Assembly: GCA_900543055.1 (NCBI GenBank)
Contig: UQQI01000047.1
Coordinates: 1 to 11,853 of the forward strand
DNA: 11,853 nucleotides
Direction: 5' to 3'
From: an uncultured Mollicutes bacterium
GTDB lineage: Bacteria; Bacillota_I; Bacilli_A; RF39; UBA660
In this document: one piece after another, positions 6,451 to 11,853 of the stretch
How the letters are laid out: each line of letters begins with the position of its first letter
Numbering within the stretch: position 1 is the first letter of the stretch
The notes under the pieces: generated by a model
The model's input: the letters and a program-made list of their open reading frames with translations, nothing else
Databases searched by the model: none
Told to the model about the DNA's origin: nothing
Made by a program: the position numbers and the translations under genes

Positions 6451-7566
6451 ATGGTATGTAAAAAGTGTGGTAAACGTCTAAAAGAAGGAGAAATGTTTTG
6501 TACTGTTTGTGGATACTTTAATGACCCAAATGATATAAGCAATTATGATGATAATAAAAAAGAAAACTTTACTAATGATGATGAAGTAGATTTATTAAAA
6601 GAAGATGAAGAATCAGTAAATGATGGTATAGAAATACAAGCATTCTCAACAGATACAACAACAGATGACACTAAAAAAACAGGTTTCTTTGACTTTCAAG
6701 ATGATAGATTTTTAGAGGCATATATTGGAGAAGATTATAAAGTAGTTGCAAGAAAAAAAATAAATATTTATGCATTACTTTTAAGTTGGATATATTTTTT
6801 ATATAGAAAGTTATATATAACTGGTATTATAGGTCTAATAATAACAGGAATATTTATTAAATTTTTTACTAAGTACTTAATAGTATTTATAATTGTTTCT
6901 ATGATTTTTTCAGGACTTCTATTTAACCCAATTTATATAGCAGTTGCCAAACAAAGAGTATTAAAAATAAAAAAAGAAGAGGAATATAGCGATGACTTTG
7001 CAACAGAACAAGTATGTGCTAAAAAAGGTGGAGTAAACTTTGTTATTCCAATAATAATCTACTTATTATTTTTAATAACAATGTTCTTTAGTATGTATGA
7101 TGTAATATTTCCAAAGAAAACATCAAAGTTTTATAAAGAAAATAATGAAAACCAAGCTAGTTGTATCTCATTAGTAAAAAGAATATATACTCAGCGTGAA
7201 ACATTAAAAATAAATGGAAACATAAAAGAAGGAACTTGTGTAATTACACCAGGGGTTAATAAAGACTACAATATTTATATAATGGTACAAAATGATAATA
7301 AAACTTTCTATCAATTTTATAAAACAGAAAATAATTATTTAGTGATAAAAGGAAGTACAGAATATTTAACTGAATTACAAGAAAAAGTCCAAAATAAAAC
7401 TATATCTAAAGAAGAAGAAACATATTTAAATAATTCAGTAAATATAGAATCAAAATTTAGAATAGTAAAAACAACATCACAAACAGAAGATGAATTAATT
7501 GTTAAAAATAAAGATACAAGTGAAAAATTAAATTATGTTATAGGCGAAGAAGAATTTAAAAGGTAA
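6451..7566 (+). CDS. zinc-ribbon membrane protein with DUF2628-like segment
   Basis: A 371-residue protein of unknown function. The N-terminus is a zinc ribbon with C3, C6, C17 and C20 (CKKCG and CTVCG). An acidic, disordered-looking linker runs over about 25-85. A region from 88 (EAYIGEDYKVVARKK, then LLLSWIYFLYRKLYITGI) resembles DUF2628-type proteins, with hydrophobic segments at about 105-135 and 139-165 and another at about 196-221. Residues 225-371 form a soluble domain with two Cys (after NQAS and in GTC), probably on the outer face if there are three spans, although the topology is a guess. A good GGGAGAA precedes ATG 6451. It is probably co-transcribed with the AAA+ gene, which hints at a joint membrane-associated function. 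Its final codons form one arm of a terminator. Confidence 0.7.
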   Translation: MVCKKCGKRLKEGEMFCTVCGYFNDPNDISNYDDNKKENFTNDDEVDLLKEDEESVNDGIEIQAFSTDTTTDDTKKTGFFDFQDDRFLEAYIGEDYKVVARKKINIYALLLSWIYFLYRKLYITGIIGLIITGIFIKFFTKYLIVFIIVSMIFSGLLFNPIYIAVAKQRVLKIKKEEEYSDDFATEQVCAKKGGVNFVIPIIIYLLFLITMFFSMYDVIFPKKTSKFYKENNENQASCISLVKRIYTQRETLKINGNIKEGTCVITPGVNKDYNIYIMVQNDNKTFYQFYKTENNYLVIKGSTEYLTELQEKVQNKTISKEEETYLNNSVNIESKFRIVKTTSQTEDELIVKNKDTSEKLNYVIGEEEFKR

Positions 7567-7588
7567 TTTGCAAATTCTTCTTTTTTTT
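7549..7588 (+). terminator. intrinsic terminator overlapping the end of the zinc-ribbon gene
   Basis: GAAGAATTT (7549-7557) pairs with AAATTCTTC (7572-7580), followed by eight T (7581-7588). The 5' arm and the stop codon are inside the gene. The 3' part overlaps the -35 of the glmS promoter. Confidence 0.8.
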
Positions 7589-7596
7589 AGTATACT
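7568..7596 (+). promoter_or_regulatory. sigma-A promoter of glmS
   Basis: TTGCAA (7568-7573), 17-bp spacer, TATACT (7591-7596). The spacer is mostly the terminator stem and T run. The -10 lies in a perfect 14-bp palindrome, TTTAGTATACTAAA (7586-7599). Transcription should begin near 7603, about 36 bases before the ribozyme cleavage site. Confidence 0.7.
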
Positions 7597-7635
7597 AAAC
7601 TACAAGATGATTCTAGAAAGGTTGTAAAGATCATT

Positions 7636-7766
7636 GAAGCGCCAGGTCCATAATAGGATGACGAGGTTAGTAGTTATCGAAATATTCGGCGGATTCTACT
7701 ACGGATAAGTGGTTCGTTAGATATATGTCAAAAAGTAAAATCAACATTACAACAATATATATATCT
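7636..7766 (+). promoter_or_regulatory. glmS ribozyme-riboswitch (glucosamine-6-phosphate)
   Basis: Self-cleaving leader RNA that uses glucosamine-6-phosphate as cofactor and lowers glmS mRNA when product is abundant. Conserved blocks are present in order: GCGCCAG directly after the cleavage site (between 7638 and 7639), GACGAGG (7660-7666), TATCGA (7675-7680) and TTCGGCGG (7685-7692). A P3-like stem pairs TAGTAG (7668-7673) with CTACTA (7696-7701). CGCC near the cleavage site can pair with GGCG. A distal P4-like stem pairs AGATATAT (7719-7726) with ATATATCT (7759-7766). The P1 hairpin is very short (GTCC with GGAT). Position directly before glmS fits. The outer borders are approximate. Confidence 0.92.
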
Positions 7767-7799
7767 TCACATATGTTTTAATAGTGGAGGAAAATATAT

Positions 7800-9575
7800 A
7801 TGTGTGGAATTATAGGATATATAGGTAAAAAACAACCTGTAAACTTTTTATTAGATGGATTAAAAAAACTTGAATATAGAGGATATGATTCAAGCGGAAT
7901 AGCAATTAAGGAAAATGAAAATATTCAAATAATTAGAAGTATAGGAAGAATTAAAGATTTAGAAAACAAAACTAAGAATACTAAACTTTTAAATGGAAAT
8001 ATAGGAATAGCTCATACAAGATGGGCAACACATGGAGAACCAACTGAAGAAAATGCTCATCCTCATCAAGTAGGAAATGTTACATTAGTTCACAATGGTA
8101 TTATTGAAAATGCAGAAGAATTAAGAGAAAACCTAATAACCGATGGAGTAAAATTTAAAAGCGAAACAGATACAGAAGTAGCATGTGCCGTTATAAATAA
8201 ATATTATGAGAAAGATCCAATTGCTGCTATTACAAAAGCATTAAAAGAATTAAAAGGTTCTTATGCATTTGGAATAATTTTTAAAGATAATGATAAATTA
8301 TATGCAGTAAGAAAAGATTCTCCATTAATAATCGGCATAGGAGAAGAAGAAAATTATATAGCATCCGACATAGCAGCAATTATAAACTATACAAATAAAT
8401 ATATTTTATTAGAAGATAATGAAATAGTAGAAATAACTGCTCAAGAAATTAAAACCTATAAGGATGGAGTAGAAATAAAAAAAGATATTCAAGCAGCAAA
8501 CATAACAGCGGAAGAAGCAGATAAAGGTTCATATAAACATTATATGTTAAAGGAAATAATGGAAGAACCTATTGTTTTAGCAAGAACTCTAAATAGATAT
8601 ATAAATAATATGGAGTCTGTATTTGATGTATCAAAATATGAAGAAATTCATATTGTTGCTTGTGGTAGTGCAATGTATGCAGGAATGATTGGTAAAAGTC
8701 TATTAGAAGAAAAAGCAAATATCAAGTGTTTAGTAGAATGTGCCAGTGAATATAGATATAAAAAAGTAATTTATGATAGAAAAACATTAGTGATTTTAGT
8801 TTCACAATCAGGTGAAACAGCAGATACAGTAGCTGCAATGCGTAAGGCTCACGAAGAAAATATTGATACACTAGCTATTGTAAATGTTAAAACAAGTACA
8901 ATAGCACGTGAAGCAAAACATGTAATGTTCATAGAAGCCGGACCAGAAATTGCAGTCGCAACAACAAAAGCATATCTTTTACAAGTAGCAGTATTCTCAC
9001 TTATTGCTTTAAAAGCTGCAAATTTGTTAGGACTTGAAAAAAATTATAATGATATATTAAAAGAAGCTGAAAACTTACCTAAATTACTAAAGAAAGTATT
9101 AGAAGATAAAGAAGAATTTAAAAGTATTTCTAAAGAAATATATCAAAATAAAGACGTTTTCTATATTGGTAGAGGAATAGACTATGCAATGTGTTTAGAA
9201 GGAAGTTTAAAATTAAAAGAAGTTTCATATACTCATAGTGATGCATATCAAGCAGGAGAATTAAAACATGGAACGATTTCACTTATTGAAGAAGACGTAC
9301 CAGTATTCGCAATCATTACAGATGATAGAATTAAAGATAAAACTGAATCTAATGTTATTGAAGTAGATTCAAGAAAAGCCAAAGTATTTACAATAACAAA
9401 TGATGATACAATAAAAAATCATCATAAAAAATATGTAGTACCAAAAACAAGTTATTATTTACAAGCAATTCTTACAGTACCACCACTACAATTAGTAGGA
9501 TACTATGTAGGAGATTTAAAAAAACTTGATATTGATAAACCAAGAAATTTAGCAAAGTCTGTTACCGTTGAATAA
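7800..9575 (+). CDS. glmS: glutamine-fructose-6-phosphate aminotransferase (isomerizing)
   Basis: Makes glucosamine-6-phosphate from fructose-6-phosphate and glutamine, the first committed step to UDP-GlcNAc for peptidoglycan. The 591-residue length is normal. The N-terminal glutaminase domain starts MCGIIGYIG, with Cys2 exposed as the nucleophile after Met removal, and includes YRGYDSSGIAI and HTRWATHG (R74). Two SIS sugar-isomerase domains follow, with ACGSAMYAG (287-295), SQSGETADT (335-343) and ATTKAY. The C-terminus carries the conserved ELKHGTISLIEE and ends DKPRNLAKSVTVE, matching the family. ATG 7800 follows GTGGAGG with a 9-base spacer. Expression is controlled by the upstream ribozyme. 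The gene has its own promoter and looks monocistronic. Confidence 0.98.
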   Translation: MCGIIGYIGKKQPVNFLLDGLKKLEYRGYDSSGIAIKENENIQIIRSIGRIKDLENKTKNTKLLNGNIGIAHTRWATHGEPTEENAHPHQVGNVTLVHNGIIENAEELRENLITDGVKFKSETDTEVACAVINKYYEKDPIAAITKALKELKGSYAFGIIFKDNDKLYAVRKDSPLIIGIGEEENYIASDIAAIINYTNKYILLEDNEIVEITAQEIKTYKDGVEIKKDIQAANITAEEADKGSYKHYMLKEIMEEPIVLARTLNRYINNMESVFDVSKYEEIHIVACGSAMYAGMIGKSLLEEKANIKCLVECASEYRYKKVIYDRKTLVILVSQSGETADTVAAMRKAHEENIDTLAIVNVKTSTIAREAKHVMFIEAGPEIAVATTKAYLLQVAVFSLIALKAANLLGLEKNYNDILKEAENLPKLLKKVLEDKEEFKSISKEIYQNKDVFYIGRGIDYAMCLEGSLKLKEVSYTHSDAYQAGELKHGTISLIEEDVPVFAIITDDRIKDKTESNVIEVDSRKAKVFTITNDDTIKNHHKKYVVPKTSYYLQAILTVPPLQLVGYYVGDLKKLDIDKPRNLAKSVTVE

Positions 9576-9604
9576 TTAACAAACATAAATATTCTTAATA
9601 TAAT
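9576..9604 (+). promoter_or_regulatory. sigma-A promoter for the small membrane protein gene
   Basis: TTAACA (9576-9581), 17-bp spacer, TATAAT (9599-9604): 11 of 12 consensus positions. It begins on the base after the glmS stop codon. Confidence 0.75.
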
Positions 9605-9624
9605 AAAATGAAAGGAGAATGTTT

Positions 9625-9786
9625 ATGTACAATTATGCATACCCATACCCAATATATACAACTGGAAATAATAACAATAATGATAGTGTAAATAATGGTT
9701 GGTGGGCAATATTCATAATAATTATAATTATTTTCTTCCTATTCTGGGGATTTGGAAATAATAATGGTAACAATAATTGCAGATAA
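9625..9786 (+). CDS. small Asn-rich single-span membrane protein (53 residues)
   Basis: I do not recognise a named family. The gene has ATG 9625, a strong AAAGGAG (9611-9617) 7-8 bases upstream, and TAA at 9784-9786. The protein has a Tyr/Pro-rich head (MYNYAYPYPIYTTG), a stretch of Asn (15-19), one very hydrophobic span of about 18 residues (26-43: two Trp, then six Ile in a row, then Phe-rich), and a Gly/Asn tail ending NCR. This layout recalls small YjcZ/spore-coat-like hydrophobic peptides of Bacillota, but the similarity is of style only. Codon and start signals, a dedicated near-consensus promoter and a strong terminator make a real and well-expressed gene likely. Confidence 0.8.
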   Translation: MYNYAYPYPIYTTGNNNNNDSVNNGWWAIFIIIIIIFFLFWGFGNNNGNNNCR

Positions 9787-9787
9787 C

Positions 9788-9823
9788 AAAAAAACTATAA
9801 TGAGAAATCATTATAGTTTTTTT
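9788..9823. terminator. strong bidirectional terminator hairpin
   Basis: A perfect 16-bp stem, with seven A then CTATAATGA (9788-9803) pairing with TCATTATAG then seven T (9808-9823), closed by a GAAA tetraloop. Its last two T bases are also the first two bases of the next promoter's -35. Confidence 0.88.
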
Positions 9824-9850
9824 GACATTTTAATAAGAAAGTTATATAAT
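9822..9850 (+). promoter_or_regulatory. perfect consensus sigma-A promoter
   Basis: TTGACA (9822-9827), exactly 17 bases, TATAAT (9845-9850): 12 of 12 consensus positions. It drives the DUF3419-like gene at 9876 and perhaps the GGDEF gene after it. Transcription should start near 9857. Confidence 0.88.
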
Positions 9851-9875
9851 ATGCAACATTAAAGAAGGGATAAGT

Positions 9876-10679
9876 ATGCTTAAAGAAGAAACAAAAAAAG
9901 ACATTTTAAATGTATCACTATTAATAAAAGACTACAAAAAGGCATTACCGCAATACGATTATATTTATACAAGGACAAATGAGAACTTAAATCTTTTATT
10001 AAAAGATATAGAAGTTAAGAATAAGAAAGTCTTAACAGTACTAGCAAGTTCTGATCAATTATTTTACTTTTTACTAAAAAATGCTAAAGAAGTAGAAACA
10101 TTTGATATAAATGTTTTAACTAAATACTTTTTTTACCTAAGAAAATGGAACTTACTATATTTGAAAGAATATTTTTATCCAAAAGGTCCATTAAACAGTA
10201 ATTATATTTTAAAGTTACTTGAATTTGCAAAAAAAAATATTACGACTGATGGTGAAGAACAAGCATATCTTTTTTGGAAAAATCTAACTAATAGATACAA
10301 TACTATTCCAATAGCTCATCATATAAATAAAACACAGAATGGTATAATTAAAGAGGAACAAGATGAATTGATTGAAAAATTAAAGACATATGAACTTAAA
10401 TTTAGTAATATAAATATAATGAAGAAACAAAATAGAAGCAGAAAAAAACATGATATTATATTTATTTCTAATATTCCAGAATGGTATGATGATGTTGAAG
10501 AATCTATTTCATTAAAAGAAAATGTAATAAATTTATTAGAAGATGATGGAAGAGTAATAGGAAGTAATATACTTGAAACAGAAATACCAGAAAAAGATTT
10601 GTTTAAAAAAGAATTTGATTATATTGAAAATATTCCATATAAATTAGGATATACTCTTCAAAAGATTGCAAGAAAATAA
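9876..10679 (+). CDS. DUF3419/BtaA-like protein, probable SAM-dependent transferase fold
   Basis: A 267-residue cytoplasmic protein without a firm name. Residues 49-95 look like the nucleotide-binding half of a Rossmann methyltransferase: the strand KKVLTVLASSDQ (D60 at the end of the glycine-loop position) and the acidic VETFDIN (D77), followed by TKYFFYLRKWNLLYL. This order is like the start of DUF3419/BtaA, where SAM serves as 3-amino-3-carboxypropyl donor for a betaine lipid, with ASSDQ at the place of ASGGDN. Near the end, HDIIFISNIPEWYDD and LLEDDGRVIGSNI resemble the later strands of the same fold. The activity is inferred; the glycine-rich loop is weak and SAM binding may be lost. Start ATG 9876 follows GAAGGGA. 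A 40-base gap leads to the GGDEF gene without a terminator. Confidence 0.6.
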   Translation: MLKEETKKDILNVSLLIKDYKKALPQYDYIYTRTNENLNLLLKDIEVKNKKVLTVLASSDQLFYFLLKNAKEVETFDINVLTKYFFYLRKWNLLYLKEYFYPKGPLNSNYILKLLEFAKKNITTDGEEQAYLFWKNLTNRYNTIPIAHHINKTQNGIIKEEQDELIEKLKTYELKFSNINIMKKQNRSRKKHDIIFISNIPEWYDDVEESISLKENVINLLEDDGRVIGSNILETEIPEKDLFKKEFDYIENIPYKLGYTLQKIARK

Positions 10680-10719
10680 ATAAATTTTTTAAATATTTTA
10701 AAAGTTAGGGGGAGTATAT

Positions 10720-11556
10720 ATGGATATAGAAACATTTGATAATTTCTTTTCTGATTGCTTAATATATATAGTTGAGCGAAAAAGCGGAGTAGTTGTATAT
10801 CCAGAAGATGATAAAGCTGAATATATAAAGAATCTTAGATGTATTGGTAATGAGGAATATTATGATGCACTTACAAGAAGGTACTATCAAAGAAAATATA
10901 TTTATACTAAAGATGGATTAGATGTGTATAAGTATCATGATGTTACTGATTATAAACAAAAGATAATTGAATTAGAAACAGATCAGACAATGAATATTCC
11001 AATTAAGAAAAGACTTTATGAAGACTTAAAAGTTTATTTACAAGTATATAAAAATATACCAATGCCATTTTCTTTAGCTCTAATTGATATAGACCATTTT
11101 AAACAAGTAAATGATACATATGGACATTTGGCAGGAGATAGAGTACTAAGAGACATCGCAACATTTTTAAAAAATAACACAAGGCATAATGTAAATCCAA
11201 TAACTGGTAAACCAGATAGACCAATTGATGGAATTTATAGGTTTGGCGGAGAAGAAATACTTTTATTATTAAAAAATATTAATGCTGAAAATACTGAGAA
11301 AAGATTAAATCAAATAAGAAAAACTCAAGCAAGAAAATTATATAAATTAAAAGAAGATGGCTCATTAGATGATTCATCAAAAATAACTTTTAGCGCAGGT
11401 GTTGTAAATCTTCCAAAGAATGTTAGTTTACCAAATAGTGACAATGAGTTAGAAAATTTTATAAATAATTGTATAGAAGCAGCAGATGCTAAATTATATG
11501 AAGCAAAAGAGACAGGAAGAAATAATGTAAAACTAGAAAAAATTTATAGACTATAA
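10720..11556 (+). CDS. GGDEF diguanylate cyclase with PAS-like N-terminus
   Basis: A 278-residue soluble protein predicted to make c-di-GMP from two GTP. Residues about 8-88 look like a reduced PAS domain (YIVERKSGVVVYP, then YTKDGLDVYKYHDVTDYKQK). The GGDEF domain follows: metal-binding IDIDHFKQVND with D123 and D125, TYGHLAGD, the active-site loop GGEEI (176-180), and a C-terminal LYEAKETGRNNV. The GG[D/E]E core is intact, so activity is plausible; Ile at the last position is less common. An RxxD inhibitory site (R167-D170) sits five residues before the loop, as in feedback-inhibited enzymes. About ten extra residues (around NPITGKPDRP) precede it. The usual DxLTGLxNR lead-in is altered to ETDQTMNIPIKKR. 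Start ATG 10720 follows AGGGGGAG. Probably co-transcribed with the gene before. Confidence 0.92.
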   Translation: MDIETFDNFFSDCLIYIVERKSGVVVYPEDDKAEYIKNLRCIGNEEYYDALTRRYYQRKYIYTKDGLDVYKYHDVTDYKQKIIELETDQTMNIPIKKRLYEDLKVYLQVYKNIPMPFSLALIDIDHFKQVNDTYGHLAGDRVLRDIATFLKNNTRHNVNPITGKPDRPIDGIYRFGGEEILLLLKNINAENTEKRLNQIRKTQARKLYKLKEDGSLDDSSKITFSAGVVNLPKNVSLPNSDNELENFINNCIEAADAKLYEAKETGRNNVKLEKIYRL

Positions 11557-11588
11557 AAGGCATACTAATTAAAGTCATGCCTTTTTTT
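11555..11588 (+). terminator. intrinsic terminator after the GGDEF gene
   Basis: AAAAGGCAT (11555-11563) pairs with ATGCCTTTT (11577-11585) and the T run extends to 11588. It begins within the stop codon. Confidence 0.85.
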
Positions 11589-11600
11589 AATTTATAAAAC

Positions 11601-11628
11601 AAAAAAACCAATTCAAACGAATTGGTTT
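11601..11628 (-). terminator. intrinsic terminator of the tRNA-His transcript
   Basis: On the minus strand AAACCAATTC (11628-11619), loop GTTT, GAATTGGTTT (11614-11605), ending in a seven-T run (11607-11601). It lies 11 bases after the tRNA 3' end. Confidence 0.85.
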
Positions 11629-11639
11629 AACTTTTAAAC

Positions 11640-11716
11640 TGGGGCGCTCTAAGAGAATCGAACTCTTGCATACTAGTGCCACAAACTAGCGTGTTAACCA
11701 CTTCACCAAGGGCGCC
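11640..11716 (-). tRNA. tRNA-His (anticodon GTG), CCA encoded
   Basis: A 77-base cloverleaf read on the minus strand. It has the extra 5' G (position -1, at 11716) opposite C73, the mark of tRNA-His. The anticodon stem CTAGT/ACTAG encloses loop TTGTGGC with anticodon GTG. The D arm has GTG/CAC with AAGTGGTTAA. The T stem AAGAG/CTCTT holds loop TTCGATT. The 3' CCA is in the gene, ending at 11640. Position 5:68 of the acceptor stem is a C-A mismatch; the other six pairs are canonical. Confidence 0.95.
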
Positions 11717-11721
11717 ATTTC

Positions 11722-11791
11722 AAAAGTACAAGAATATTCTATCAATAAAATTAACATTTGACAAGTATAAATTGTATTTTCTTGTACTTTT
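11722..11791. repeat. 11-bp inverted repeat flanking the tRNA promoter
   Basis: AAAAGTACAAG (11722-11732) and CTTGTACTTTT (11781-11791) are perfect reverse complements, 48 bases apart, bracketing the promoter at 11736-11764. Function unknown. Confidence 0.6.
11736..11764 (-). promoter_or_regulatory. sigma-A promoter of tRNA-His
   Basis: On the minus strand TTGTCA (11764-11759), 17 bases, TAGAAT (11741-11736): 10 of 12 consensus positions. Transcription should start near 11729, about 12 bases before the mature 5' end. Confidence 0.75.
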
Positions 11792-11813
11792 TTAGTATTT
11801 CTCACTTGTAAAA

Positions 11814-11852
11814 GTAAATGCAACCTCAAAAACATGTTGATATTGCATTTAC
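11814..11852 (-). terminator. possible terminator of a gene beyond the right edge
   Basis: GTAAATGCAA (11814-11823) is the exact reverse complement of TTGCATTTAC (11843-11852). Read on the minus strand the hairpin is followed by only four T (11813-11810), so it is weak as an intrinsic terminator. It would end a minus-strand gene lying to the right of the window. Confidence 0.35.
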
Positions 11853-11853
11853 C

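Noticed and set aside
7597..7799. T-box or other tRNA-sensing leader
   Set aside because: The conserved blocks match the glmS ribozyme in order and position; no T-box TGG motif is present.
9640..9786. Asn-repeat minisatellite without coding role
   Set aside because: The AAT-rich stretches are in frame with a good start, RBS and stop, and the span between them is a clear membrane helix.
10680..10719. Terminator between the DUF3419-like and GGDEF genes
   Set aside because: The A/T-only stretch can fold weakly but has no GC in the stem and no separated T run.

Overview
This window comes from a very AT-rich bacterial genome. The genes use the standard genetic code: Trp is TGG, and every intact gene stops at TAA or TAG. 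Strong Shine-Dalgarno sites, consensus sigma-A promoters, short intrinsic terminators, a glmS ribozyme and a tRNA-His with encoded CCA all point to a low-GC Bacillota. An uncultured gut member of the Bacilli (RF39 or Erysipelotrichales-like) is a plausible guess, but it is inferred from style only.

Layout. (1) 2-1048: 3' part of a trans-polyprenyl diphosphate synthase gene that runs in from the left edge. (2) 1063-2337: a decayed IS3-family insertion sequence on the minus strand. It has 37-bp inverted repeats, a frameshifted orfA and an orfB with three in-frame stops. It appears to sit in the loop of an old intrinsic terminator between two convergent genes. (3) 2358-2822: a minus-strand GNAT acetyltransferase, divergent from the next block across a symmetric 33-bp promoter region. 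(4) 2895-5415: a tight plus-strand block of a DUF402 protein, a GNAT plus P-loop kinase-like fusion and a CDF metal exporter with a Mn-type NxxxD/DxxxD motif. (5) 5454-7566: a single-ring Clp/ClpB-D1-like AAA+ ATPase and a zinc-ribbon membrane protein. (6) 7568-9575: promoter, glmS ribozyme and glmS. (7) 9625-9786: a 53-residue single-span membrane protein with its own promoter and a 16-bp terminator hairpin. (8) 9876-10679: a DUF3419/BtaA-like, SAM-binding-type protein behind a perfect consensus promoter. (9) 10720-11556: a GGDEF diguanylate cyclase with an I-site. (10) 11640-11716: tRNA-His on the minus strand with promoter and terminator.

Most of the content is housekeeping: isoprenoid chain synthesis, amino-sugar supply for the cell wall with metabolite feedback on glmS mRNA, metal export, c-di-GMP signalling and a tRNA. 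The less explained parts are the GNAT-kinase fusion and its 23-bp repeat junction with the DUF402 gene, the AAA+/zinc-ribbon pair, the small Asn-rich membrane protein, and the regulatory compaction in which terminators and promoters share bases. I see no CRISPR array, phage module or clear defence system.
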